Part shown: one piece after another, positions 10,638-21,409 of the stretch
Numbering within the stretch: position 1 is the first letter of the stretch
How the letters are laid out: every line of letters starts with the position of its first letter
From: Peromyscus leucopus
Taxonomy: Eukaryota > Chordata > Mammalia > Rodentia > Cricetidae
Length of the DNA stretch: 64,000 nt
Direction of reading: 5' to 3'
Assembly (NCBI RefSeq): GCF_004664715.2
Contig: NC_051066.1
Coordinates: 83,291,735 to 83,355,734, forward strand
Notes under the pieces: model-generated
The model's database searches: none
Seen by the model: the letters and a program-made list of their open reading frames with translations, nothing else
What the model was told of the DNA's origin: nothing
Translations under genes and position numbers: made by a program

Positions 10638-10830
10638 TGCTACCTGTAGATCAGAGGGAAGTTCTGTTACTTCTCCAGCACCATGCCTGCTTGCTTGCCT
10701 CCACTCTCCCTGTCATTTTGATAATGAACTAACCTCTGCAAAACTGTAGGTCCTTAATTAAATGCTTTATTTGATAAAAATTGCTCTGGTCATGGTGTCT
10801 CTCCACACCAATATAACAGTAATTAAAACA
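10363..10830 (+). mobile_element. MT-type MaLR LTR
   Basis: Starts 'tgtggtggtttgaatg' and ends '...aattaaaaca', typical TG...CA ends. It contains the MT landmarks 'ggaggaggtgtgttactggg', 'ctccagcaccatgcctgc' and 'ggtcatggtgtctc'. Flanks are gtaac (10358-10362) and gtcac (10831-10835), a 5-bp duplication with one mismatch, as expected for ERVL/MaLR integration. A CCCT/CT tract has expanded inside it. Solo LTR; no MaLR interior is seen. Confidence 0.9.
10523..10636. repeat. (CCCT)n(CT)n compound microsatellite
   Basis: About 54 bases of CCCT/CCT units followed by about 60 bases of CT, inside the MT LTR. The serine/leucine-rich and proline-rich open frames across it (10409-10749) are artefacts of the tract. 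Confidence 0.95.
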
Positions 10831-10835
10831 GTCAC

Positions 10836-11935
10836 TATTGCTAACAATACATTTAGTGTGACTTTTTCTTATGAAGCCTTCATATATGTCTTGGAGGTGT
10901 ATTGTCTTTTCCCTTAGGCTGTCTCTGTCTTCTGTTTTTCTTTCTCCCTTTCTCTCTTAATGCCCATGCTTAAACTTACATTAGAAACATTTCTCACTGA
11001 ACCTCAACTGCTATATATAAATAACAGATATAAATGATACAATTATGATAAAGACCTCAATGGCATATTTTTGGCGTGGATTGGATCTTTTAATAGAGAA
11101 ATCCAGGAGTGAAATTTAGCTTTCAAGCCCACTTAAGAAATTCTGCTTCTTCTTGTTAGAGTGCTCCTCAACCCTTACAAACTAACTCCAGGGATCAAAA
11201 TGGAAGTTGTCTAGCAGTATGAAAATTCTAAAGTGGACCTTGTTACTCCAGTTGGCTTCTGCTGCTGGTCCTCCTGGGGGAAGACCCTAGTGAGGATCCT
11301 CAATACGAACATCAAGAGCAGAGCAAGCTCTCCTGGGACAGAGAGGCTCAACATTGAATGATGAAAGATATGTGTAATCTTTTTCATTTGCTCTAATCTC
11401 ACCCTACAAACAAATTGTACTCTGTGGGAGAAAGAAATGAACTATAAACAGAAAACAAATGACGCTTTTGTAGACATGTCTGGTTGCAAAAGAAAGAAGA
11501 AAAGGAAATAACAATAATTTCAAGGGAAAAATATATTTTGTAGATATATAATAGTCACTCATGTTAATTCATGATTAAGAAACTAAAGAAGCTGGATAGC
11601 ATAGACCGAGCCAAGAACCTGAAAATCCACTAGTGTAAATATATTCCTTTCCTTTTCTCAAAACTATCTTCTAATTTTGTTTCTTGCTATATGTTTCCTT
11701 CAAATCTCAATGCCTCTCTTTAGATATCTCATTTTCTTACTTTCTCTAAGGAGAGAACCAACTCCAATTTGCTAAATTACTTTCTCCCTATCCAAATTCC
11801 CTACAGCTTGGACTGTGGGTAATTTTACTCCAGTAGATGCAAGCTTCTTCAAGAAGGGTATAGGTGAGAAAAACATTTATCATTTCTTGTAGCATTGCGT
11901 TTCACAAAGAAACCAGGCTTTGGGGTACACACATA
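10836..11935. other. Unrecognised sequence
   Basis: About 1.1 kb with no named repeat. The 63-codon minus-strand frame at 11211-11402 has no recognisable similarity. Confidence 0.45.
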
Positions 11936-11937
11936 TA

Positions 11938-12062
11938 CTAGCACTTAGAAAATCAGAGGCAGGTCAGTAGCCATGCAATCAGCCAAGGCCAGCCTTCGTG
12001 TCACAGTGAGTGCAAAGCCAGCCCCAGCTACAAGGAAGATCTGTCACAATAAACCAAGAGAA
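11938..12062 (+). repeat. Diverged B1 SINE
   Basis: 'ctagcacttagaaaatcagaggcagg', 'aaggccagccttcgtgtcacagtgag' and the 'atctgtcacaataaacca' end follow B1 order. Strongly diverged. Confidence 0.7.
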
Positions 12063-12183
12063 AAGAAAGAGAACTTACTAAAGAATGTGGAATGGAGACA
12101 GTGCCCAAATTGAGTTTCAAGTCAAAGGTTTTCTTTACGTTTTTAATTATCAATACCATACATTTAATATGCTTAATAGTGAG

Positions 12184-12644
12184 TATAGTGATATTTTATT
12201 TGTACTAAAATGTGATCTGTATGTTAATAAATAAAGTTGCCCGGTGGTCAGAGCTATTAGAGCCATAGCAAAAGCTGGGCAGTGGTGGTGCATGCCTTTA
12301 ATCTCAACACTTGGTAGGCAGAGCTAGGTAGAGCTCTGTGTGTTCAAGGATATAGCCATCATTGGAGACACACGCCTTTAATCTCAATATCAACCATAGA
12401 AGACCTGGAGGTCTGTACAGATAGGCAGTGATGAGGCAGTCATGTGGTTGGGTTTACAACCAATGAGAAGGCAGAACAGTAAGTCTATATAAAGACAAAA
12501 ACACAGGAAGTAGCTCTCTTCAGCCTCTTGGCTGAAGAGGCTAGCTGCAGCAGACAGGTAAGGCTCTTAGCTCTGATCTCTTGGCTTTCTTCTTTGCATT
12601 GGTTCTGTGTTTCTTATTTAATAAGATGGTTGGTTAGATCTACA
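12184..12644 (+). mobile_element. Solo LTR, B1-module family, subfamily A
   Basis: 461 bp, from 'tatagtgatatt' (first dinucleotide TA, presumably decayed TG) to 'agatctaca'. It is flanked by a perfect 6-bp duplication agtgag (12178-12183 and 12645-12650), which suits an ERVK-type integrase. A CCAAT box ('accaatgag', about 12460) and a TATA-like 'ctatataaag' (about 12486) mark the U3 promoter on the plus strand. The middle carries one full and one partial B1-head-like module ('ggcagtggtggtgcatgcc', 'acacgcctttaatctc'). No internal region is adjacent. The close relative is at 35332. Confidence 0.85.
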
Positions 12645-12764
12645 AGTGAGCTTTATATAGACTCACCCCAGCTTGTCCCACCCCAGCTGACAAGCTGATC
12701 CTCATTCTTTTCCAAACCAGTCCCCAGTCCCCTTTCTACTTTCTTATCTTTTGTTATTGCTGTT

Positions 12765-12765
<1 letters not shown>

Positions 12766-12812
<47 letters not shown>
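12766..12812. repeat. (GT)n microsatellite
   Basis: About 23 GT units. Confidence 0.95.
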
Positions 12813-12816
<4 letters not shown>

Positions 12817-12950
12817 CTCAGTGGGTTTAATTTGGGTTGCTCTGCAAAACCACCTTTCAAAAAATATCTCCTAAATAACCAACTCCAGTATTTTCACATC
12901 AAATTGCTGTTAGTCCTAGTTGAGAAGAACCACGTAAGAATGCTTAAGTG

Positions 12951-13122
12951 GCCGGGTGGTGGTGGCACACGCCTTTAATCCCAGCACTTGGGAGGCAGAG
13001 GCAGGCAGATCTCTGTGAGTTCAAGGCCAGTCTGGTCTACATAGCGAGTTCCAGGAAAGGAGCAAAGCTACACAGAGAAACCCTGTCTCGAAAAACCAAA
13101 AAAAAAAAAAAAAAAAAAAAAA
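12951..13122 (+). repeat. Young B1 SINE
   Basis: A near full-length B1 from 'gccgggtggtggtggcacac' to 'ccctgtctcgaaaaacc' and a pure A tail of about 23. It has the cricetid-type 'ccaggaaaggagcaaagcta' segment. Flanks 'gcttaagtg' and 'gcttaaatg' look like the target duplication with one change. Pol III A and B boxes are intact enough to be read by eye. Confidence 0.95.
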
Positions 13123-13894
13123 GCTTAAATGTTCAAGCTTAGTGGATTCCCTTTGGTGAGAGAGTCCACAATGTATATTTGAGGACTGTAATTTCATATT
13201 CTCCAGTCAAGTATTATTACACATTACTGGGAAACTGAAATCAACTCTTTTCAGTTTTTAGATGGTACAGGTTGAAGTAACTAACATGAAGTGCTAATTA
13301 CTCTGCTACACAGAAGCCACAGAGCAAAAGCAGCACTCTCCAGTACTCAAGCCTCTACCTGCACAGGGCTTTAGTATCTCACAAATGAACAATCTGTGTC
13401 TGTATTTATAATTTTCTACAAAGTCAGACTTATCAGGCCTGTTCAAAAAAGGTAAGACTTGTTCAATAAACTCATTTTTACTTAAGAAAAAACAACAACA
13501 ACAACAACAAAAAAACCTCTTATCAACCTCCCCCTTTTTCTCAACTCTGATCCAAGCAAGAAGGTTGTTTTAAATTGGATCCTCACACTTGAGTCAGATC
13601 TTTATAGGAACACAGCAAGACAGGAAACTTGTTCTGTGTGAATCATATCTTCAGCAACTGTGTTAACCTGTAAATATGGCGAAAAATGATTGAGTGCATC
13701 CTACTGAAACAACAGGTCAAATCTCTTTCATAACTGACTTCAGAGAAATTCATTTTACCTTTAAATGTCTTTGCTTTGTATCGAATATTGCTCCAAGCAA
13801 GGAGCCCCTCAGCTGAGGAAAGAAATATTTTTATAACATGAACATTTGAAATGTGACTGAATTTTTAATAGGTTTATAACCCTATGCTATAACT
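13123..13894. other. Unique sequence
   Basis: No repeat recognised apart from an (AAC)n patch at 13491-13510. No gene seen. Confidence 0.5.
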
Positions 13895-14170
13895 GGATTG
13901 TATCCTCCAAATTTATATACTGAAGTCATAAAGTAGAGATAGAATTTTTAGGAGAAAGCATGGCTAAATGACATTATGAGGGTGAGTGGGTTCTGACTCT
14001 AGGATCAATGGCTTTATAAAAGAGGGAAGAAAAATCCCTTTCCATATATTCACTCCAAGGGAAACTTACATCTACTTTCAGCAAATCAGGACAAGAGCCC
14101 CTGCTAGAGTATGATCATGTTGGCATCCTGATTTCAGACCCACAGCCCCAGAAATGTAAGAAAACTTTAA
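13895..14170 (+). mobile_element. MLT1-like MaLR LTR, decayed
   Basis: The order 'tgctataactggattgtatcc', 'atactgaagtcataaagtag', 'gacattatgagggtgagtgg', 'tttataaaagagggaag' and 'ccagaaatgtaagaaaac' follows the mammal-wide MLT1 plan. High divergence indicates great age. Confidence 0.65.
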
Positions 14171-15189
14171 AAAAATGAGTTAGACACCCTGTCTATGGAA
14201 TTTCCCTATGGCTATTCCCCAAATAGCCATTATACCACATAAATTCAGTTACTCCAAAAATCACAAAATCTAAATATTCAGCACATAAAAAGAAATATTT
14301 CAACATAAACAAAATTATAAACTTATGAATTCTGTGGTAGCTTTTAAAGATTGTAGATACACTACATTTGACTATTCCATGGAAAGTTACTGCATTTTTT
14401 GTAGTGTAGAATGTTAAGACCTAGCTGCAAAGATAATTACATCTTCATCTGACACTTTGTGGAAGTAATTTTGATTTATGAGAAAACTCAATAGCTCTTA
14501 ACTTAAGATAACAAAATTAATCATAAATTGATTTTATTATGGAATGATTAAGCATGAGGATGAAGTCATCATTACATTACTAATTTATACGCTACAAAGA
14601 TACAATTTATGTTTGTGATTTTTTTAATTTACAAGTTCCAAATCCCAGTAAAGCCTACTGTTAATGCGGGTCTTTGGTTTAGCACATCAGCTGCTTCCTT
14701 TTACGTAATGCCATGTAACTAAATTCAGAAGAGAATTTCAAAATAAAAATAGAGAAGGTAATTTTAGAAATTTAATTAGTAATCCCTCCCACACCACTGA
14801 TTAAGTTTGGTTTTGGATCATTGATTCTCAAAAATATTCACTGAAAGTTCCCTGTGCTAAAATGATTGTTTAATATATCCCTATATATTTCATACTTCAA
14901 AACACAGATAAGGTCTATTTTGCCAGATTTTTTTAAACAAGGACAAGCTATAGACGCATCTTAGCTATATAGCGGCTTTGAAATGAATGATTTCTTTTCA
15001 ATACAGCATAGTGTTTCACTGATGGCATGAAGGCAGCTTATAACAGTATATGTATTATAGCAGATAGGAAAATATGAAAAATACATCAGTTATCACTTTT
15101 TGAAATATAGATATTTTCTATTTCTCTGAGCTAGAAGTATGTTAGGTAAATGACAACTTTATATATATATATATATATTCTGCCTGATA
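14171..15189. other. Unique AT-rich sequence
   Basis: About 1 kb with no named repeat; a short (TA)n at about 15162-15177. No gene. Confidence 0.5.
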
Positions 15190-15276
15190 TTTAGTACTAA
15201 GAACCTAACTGAGGTCCACTTTCTTTGCATGCAAAACTCATTATCTACCACTGAGCTACAGTCACAGACCTCCAAA
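15190..15276 (-). repeat. tRNA-derived SINE fragment (ID/B4-like)
   Basis: 'gtccactttctttgcatgc' followed by 'taccactgagctacagtc' is the reverse complement of an ID-type head. Short and without a clear tail. Confidence 0.6.
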
Positions 15277-15880
15277 TTATTTTTCTAATTCTTATTAATG
15301 AAAAGAAATGTATTGTGGCTTGAATGTTGAAATTAGTTACCCAAAGGGTATGTTAAACGTACTAGAGTTTATAATGTTTTATTGCATTGCTCTTCAAAAG
15401 ATAAAAAGACAAAGAATGTGTTATATTCTTCTTTTTGTACATTTACTAAAACACTTATGGGAACCCACCAAGTGTTACATTTTTGGTGATTTTTTTCCAT
15501 TTGGCTCAGAGTTGAAAAGTCAATATAATAACAGCAGATTTGGTTTCTGTGGTTACAGAGCTCATACACTGCTGGGAGAAAAAGGCTAATAAACAATCAA
15601 ACACATTAATGTAAAATTATAGATATGGTTGATGCTTTGAGGGAAAAGAAAATACATGTTTCTCTAAGAGTTCTCTTGGCTTAGCAAATAAAAGCATAGG
15701 AATACTCCAGAGCTGCTAAGATCTGGAAGAAGAACCTGGCGAAGCAAGAGGAGTCTAGGGAAAGGAAGCATTCAGCTGTTCATGTTTATCCCAAAGGGAA
15801 TGAAAAAAAAAAAACCTTGAGTGTATTTTACAAAAACAAAACAAAACGTAGGAATGGAGGATTGATTACATTTTCAATCT
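15277..15880. other. Unrecognised sequence with mirrored open frames
   Basis: A 93-codon plus frame (15308-15589) and a 75-codon minus frame (15369-15596) overlap. Neither shows known motifs or a splice context I can defend, so no gene is called. Confidence 0.4.
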
Positions 15881-15904
15881 AGCCAGTAGAAGTGGTATAA
15901 ACCA

Positions 15905-16017
15905 ACAATGCCAGCTGGGAAAGCCTATGGCAGGAAGAGGACAAGTTCAAGGCTAGCATAGGCTGACTAAGGGGCTCAAATTACCTTGAGCCATATAATG
16001 AAACACTACCTCAAAAA
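15905..16017 (+). repeat. Diverged B1-like SINE
   Basis: 'ggaagaggacaagttcaaggctagcatagg' through 'aaacactacctcaaaaaa' resembles the 3' half of B1 or B4. Confidence 0.5.
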
Positions 16018-16297
16018 AGAGAATTATCACAAACATCTCCAGTCTAAATAATAAATCAGAGAAAGAAAATCAGGGTGCCAAATATACATATATTCAGAAG
16101 TCTGAAGGGAAGGTGTGGCTACATAGAGCAGGATGTTAACAAAGAAAGTGGGGAGAAGTGGAGAGAAAATGAGCAGGATTTGGAAGTGCATTGAGTATGC
16201 AGACACCATAAGAGTAAATTATATCTCTATAAGAGATTATGACGTCAATGCTAAAGCATGAATTTTTATAAAGCACTCAGAATATAGTGTGGAAATA

Positions 16298-17061
16298 TGA
16301 TGGCTCATCTTGGTTATCAACTTTACATTCCTGGGAAAAGGCAACCTTAACTGAGAAACTGACATCTTCATATTGGCCTGTGCCAATGTTGTGAGGCATT
16401 TTCTTAATTATTAATTGATGTAGGAGGTCTCAGCCCACTATGAGCACTGTTATCCATAGGCAGGTGGACCCAGGCTGTATAAGAAAGCTAGCTGAAATAG
16501 CCAACAGTAGCAAAGCAGTAAGCAGCATTCCTCCATGATTTCTGATTTACGTTCTGTCTTGACTTAGATATTCTTCTACTGCTATGTTAAAACTCCCTGA
16601 CCAAGGCAACTTATAAAAGAAATATTTGATTTGGGGTTTATAGATTCAGGGGGTTATAATGCATTACCATCATGGTGCAAAGCATGGCAGCAGGCAGGCA
16701 GGCGTGACACTGGAGCAGTATCTGAGAGCTCACTTCTTGATCCATAAGCATGAGGCCAACAAAGAACAAACTATTCAAACTAGCTGACTTGGCCTTTTGA
16801 ATCCTCAAAACCCACCCTCAAATTTCTCCAGTGATATACCTCCTCCAATAAGACCATACCTCCTAACCATTTCCAAACAATTCTACCAACTGGAGATGGT
16901 GCATTCAAATATACAAGCCAATGGAGGCCATTGCCAGTTAAACCACCATTACTTGTCTTCCCTAGATTACGGACTATAACCTATAAAATAAAATAATCCC
17001 TTTCCTCTCAGGTTGTTTTTGGTCATAGTGTTTATCATAACAACTGAAAAAAACTAAGACA
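16298..17061 (+). mobile_element. ORR1 MaLR LTR, interrupted
   Basis: The sequence has the full ORR1 order: 'cttaattattaattgatgta', 'gggctgtataagaaagctag'-type promoter (here 'aggctgtataagaaag'), 'cagcattcctccatgattt', then, after a 394-bp insertion, 'taacctataaaataaaataa', 'ctttcctctcaggttg' and 'aactaagaca'. The two halves (16298-16559 and 16954-17061) join sensibly when the insertion is removed. Solo LTR. Confidence 0.9.
16560..16953 (-). mobile_element. MT-type MaLR LTR nested in ORR1
   Basis: Antisense MT order: 'actgctatgttaaaactcc', 'ctgaccaaggcaacttat', 'gcatggcagcaggcaggc', 'tacctcctccaataagacc', 'ggaggccattgcc'. A 5-bp match tgtct at 16555-16559 and 16954-16958 brackets it, in keeping with MaLR target duplications, although the outer CA end has decayed. 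Confidence 0.85.
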
Positions 17062-17159
17062 AGAAACTTCTATAACTGTTCAGTTCTGTTTGTGTTTGAA
17101 ACCATTTCTCTTAGCCTTGTCTAACCCAAATTTATTCTATTGCTAAGCCTAACCTTGGA

Positions 17160-17216
17160 TTCTTATCTCCCCTGAATGTTGGGATTACAGTCAAACACTG
17201 CCAATCCTGGCTTCTC
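17160..17216 (-). repeat. B1/7SL-type SINE fragment
   Basis: 'gttgggattacagtcaaac' followed by 'actgccaatcctggct' is the reverse complement of a B1 head; the rest is missing. Confidence 0.5.
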
Positions 17217-19480
17217 TAGATTTTGTGCCAATGAGATAAGGACTCAGAAATGGACATTTAAAGTTCTTCAGTTCTTATATTTGCAAACCTCTGAGGATTC
17301 CAAATAAAATTTTATTCTCATGTTTAGCTATTGTGTTGCTTCTTTGGTGTTCTAAAGTCTGCCCCTGGTCTGTAGTATTTGCCTGTAATTTTTGTCTGTG
17401 AATTCTCAAGAGGTAAATGTAGTTCTGCAAAAGTTATTTCACATTCTAGGTAAAAATGTAGCTTAATTCAAAGAGTATAGCTTAGGGCTTATCATTCATA
17501 AGGAGAATGACATTTCACCAGGCCAATACTACCCTTGAATTCTAAGGATTTCAGGTTGCTATGCAACCCAGGAAAGTAGTGCAGAAATTCTTTTCAAAGA
17601 ATTTATCATATACACCAAGCTCTTTAAATGGGCACAGATCCACACACAACTTGAAATTTCAATGGATTTTTCAAGGAATCTCCAACCTTACCTTGCTTTT
17701 CTTGGTCCACAATTAAAATTTTATATGACATAAAATGAGTGAAATGATTTTGTCAGCATCTTAATCTATTTAAACTCACCATAGAACAATTAAGTTTCTC
17801 TTCTTAATAGAATAATTGTCTAGCTCATTTAAAGCAAGATATTATTTGTCCAATCATTTAAATAATCTATTTTTCTTAGAAGTTGAAATGAAGTCCCCAA
17901 ATTCTTTTGGCCCATTCTGACCACTAAAATATGTTCATGAATCCACAAAGATGAATTATCCCATTCATTTTGAAGTTGTTCAGCTTGGCTCTTCCCCTAA
18001 CGACAAATCATCCTCTGAAATCAAAGGCAATAATAAAACTGTCAAATGCCAAATTGGCTTTTTTCTCTACCCAGTCCCCAGTGCCCTATTTCCTGGGTTT
18101 TGACTTCTTCAAAGAAAATATTGAAATTTGAATGAAAAACAGCAGCTCTGAATTCTTATTGCTGGGTGTTCAGTCACCAATAGGTATCCTATATGTGAAT
18201 GTATACAGAAGTTTATCTTTGAGATACAGTTGTTATCACATGATGATCCTTTGAAAAGAATAATATAAAGGCGATTGCATTTGTCACAGTCTTTTTTATA
18301 TTTGTGTCTTCTATAAACACACATCTTTCTGACAGTATATTGACAATATCATAGCAAATATGAGGAGAGTTTCAATATTTTATCCATAGTCAGTAGAGCA
18401 GGTAAATTCAACATACTCTATGAAAAATGTCATTTCTAGTAAAATAAATCAAATAAAATATCTCAGGAAACATATTAAAACAAATAGAGAAACAAAAATT
18501 ATTGAGATTGAAAGACTCATATATGAACTGCATGTTTAGGTCAACACCATCCTCTGTTTTGAATTGTATGCATACTTATATCTGTTTGTGCTTATCTTTT
18601 CTTGTCTTTTTCCCTTTAGTTTTATTTTAAGCAGCATTCAATTTACTGTATTTTTATTATTGACATTTAATCTCTATTTATTAAAATAGAATAGACATAA
18701 TAGCTCTCCTTCATAAAACAATGAACCCTATATTTCCATTACAAACATCAGCTCATCTTAGAAATGTAATACTGGAAATAATCTATCTGTCATGCTGATA
18801 ATCAAAAATAACCACCACTGACCCCTTGCCTACCATTTCAGAAGGACCTTGCCAAAAATGATTTAAAATTATTAATTGTGCTACTAAGACTGACGAAAAG
18901 AAAAATTCTCCAACTATGTTCACAAATTTAGAAACAGCTGATAAACTTAAATAGGAAATTAATAATTTTAGAAGTTATTATCACTCTTTAAAAATGAAGG
19001 AAAATACTTCATTACTAAGCTTACTAAGTTGAAATAGTTTTCACCATCATGACAAGTACAGGATGAATGTCCTTGTTATTCTGTCCCAAATGTGAGAATC
19101 ATATGAATAAACTGTCATGATATAGATCCCAGGGACACTCCCCTCCCAGGTATCAGCAAGTTAGCATTTGTGTGGAGATATAAATTTCCTTCCAAATATT
19201 ACAAAGCATTGTTAACTGTTAAGTTTTACAAACTGGTGTGTAGATCAACTACTCCTTTCTCATAACTTTTAAGAGATTCTGCACTTTCCTCTTTTCTGTT
19301 TTCCATTTATTTTACATTCATTAACATAATATGTTCAGGAAAATTGCTACTTACCAACACAATAAAGAAAACAAATTACGAAATAAAGCTGGTTTGTGAA
19401 AGATGGGAATATAGACAGGATCAAAAGTAGCAGTTAGAAGGTAAATTCTAAAACACTCTTATGCAGGTTTTGGGTGGATG
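17217..19480. other. Unique AT-rich sequence
   Basis: More than 2 kb in which I recognise no repeat and no gene. The 71-codon minus frame at 18109-18324 has no known motif. Confidence 0.5.
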
Positions 19481-19482
19481 CT

Positions 19483-19625
19483 ATAGGTTCAGTGGCGTTT
19501 CCCACACAGGTGTGTTGAATTTCTTAATTCCTGTACCTATAAATGTGACTTTGTTTGGGGGAATGGGTCTTTGCATGTATAATAAAGGAAATAAAATCAT
19601 AGTAGATGGTAACAGCCCCTAAATC
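19483..19625 (+). mobile_element. Possible MaLR/MLT-type LTR fragment
   Basis: 'gttgaatttcttaattcctg', 'aaatgtgactttgtttggg' and 'gggtctttgcatgtataat' match the first part of an ancient MLT-type LTR. The rest is not discernible. Confidence 0.4.
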
Positions 19626-20052
19626 TGCTTACTGTTGTGCTTATAAAGTGAGAGGGCTATGGGAATATAAACAAACACAAAGTAAAAAAAGACATAAGAA
19701 GACACCAGAGAAACTCTCAATGATTCCTGTCTCATTCATACAGTGATTGTCTTTGAGAATTTTCAGAGAAGATAGTTCTCCAATCACTGATATTGAGTAA
19801 TAACTGTAGAAGACTATTTTTTCTGCCTCATTCTGACTAAAATTGCAAGAGTACAAAGACAAAGGACAAATAGGAAAACTGTGAAGCAATGGTAGCAATT
19901 ACTAACAGAGCATCAAATATACATGTTGATAAGAACATGAACTCAACTTTAAGCCACTACTGAACCAAGGTAGGAAGATATAGTTGATTGTTGCAAAGGA
20001 GGAAAAGCAGAGAGGGACTCCTATTTTATTTCTTTGCTTTATCCTTGCTGTT
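19626..20052. other. Unrecognised sequence
   Basis: Contains an 85-codon minus frame (19641-19898) with a hydrophobic C-terminal stretch but no known family; probably chance. Confidence 0.4.
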
Positions 20053-20190
20053 GTTTTATCACTGAAAGAGACTCTCACCTTGTAGTTCAGGATGCCCTCA
20101 GACTCATTATATAGCCCAGGCTGGCCATGAACTTAGAGAATATCCTCATCTCAGCCTCCTGAGTGAAATAATTTGCCCAGCTGGAATTCC
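20053..20190 (-). repeat. Diverged B1 SINE
   Basis: 'ctcattatatagcccaggctgg', 'ccatgaacttagag' and 'tctcagcctcctgagtg' are the reverse complement of B1. Confidence 0.7.
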
Positions 20191-21310
20191 TTAAATAAAC
20201 AATGCTTCTAAGATTTTGACCATGAAACTCTTATTTTAAAAAATGAAATGAAAAGACAACTCATTCAGAGATACATTTTGAAATTGCTGGCTGAAAGCAA
20301 TGAATTCAGATCTAGATATCCAGTTTTGGGGCAAGCAGCCAAACTTGGTGTAGACCAGCAGGGAGCTTTGCCCACAGTCTTTGTGTATTGTATTCACTTT
20401 TGTACTTAGCAGAGAACTTACATATCCTTAACCAGAGTGATGTGCTCAGGAAATAGCAAACCTTGCATGTGGAAAGATGAAGCAATCCACTATTATTGTT
20501 TAACACATGTACATGAGTAAGAGTGTGGCTGTTGTAATTTTTAACCAGCTTCTTTCTATGCTGTGTTTCTTCAGGTAGACTTCATGTGATAATAATGTGA
20601 TGGAGAACATGGGTAAACATTATCACGGTATCAAGCAGGACAGATTATGCTCTTATTATAAGCCAAATATCCATCTTATTTCTTTTTCATTTTTATAATA
20701 ATAGAAGATATATTGGTGCTCCAGATTTACACCTGCAGAAATTGAGTATTGGGGGGATAAAGTGAATCAACCCTGATATCTCTAGTCAAAAGTACAAAAT
20801 TAAAAATAAAGTCAGGATATGCCTAACACAGAAGTTTGTGCTGTTAACCACGAAATTGCATGCTTGCCCTGCTTCCTTATTCTGTGTATTATTTTCCATG
20901 CTTGCCCAGGCAGTATATCACAGACCAGCTGGGGCCATGTCTAATATTAAGGAACACTCCTTCTGGAGCCTTACTTCATTGTTCCTAGAAAGCTTTCACA
21001 TCTGAGAATGTTGGACCAAGTAATCCTTTCTAATACTGCAAAACAGGCTAGTGAGTGGAAAGGATGCAATGTCTTCAATTAAGTATGAGAGCTGCACTAG
21101 AGCATGTAACTTGCTGACAAGCAGCATGCAAACTCAGAATGGGTAAAAACATATACTAGATAAAGAACAGATTGCAAACTCAAAAAGAAGGGACCCACCA
21201 ACAGACAGAATCTGGAGAATCACAGAGGAATTAGAACTCACTGATAAGAGGTTCAGTGTTGTACCTGCTCCTATAGGATGCAAGCACACACAGTGGTAGA
21301 GAGAACTAGA
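20191..21310. other. Unique sequence
   Basis: No repeat or gene recognised. Confidence 0.5.
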
Positions 21311-21331
21311 AATCTCCAGATCATGAGGATT

Positions 21332-21409
21332 CTTTTTGTTTGTTTGCTTTTGTTTGTAGTTGTTGTTGTTGTTTTTGAGACAGGGCATGTACCACCACCA
21401 CCCGGCTAT
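21332..21409 (-). repeat. B1 SINE with large internal deletion
   Basis: A T/G-rich (GTTT)n tail precedes 'tttttgagacaggg', the antisense 3' part of B1. This is followed at once by 'catgtaccaccaccacccgg', the antisense 5' head. About 90-100 bases of the body are missing between them. Confidence 0.75.

Noticed and set aside
15190..15276. Possible tRNA gene
   Set aside because: The A/B-box-like sequence belongs to a SINE head fragment; no cloverleaf can be drawn.
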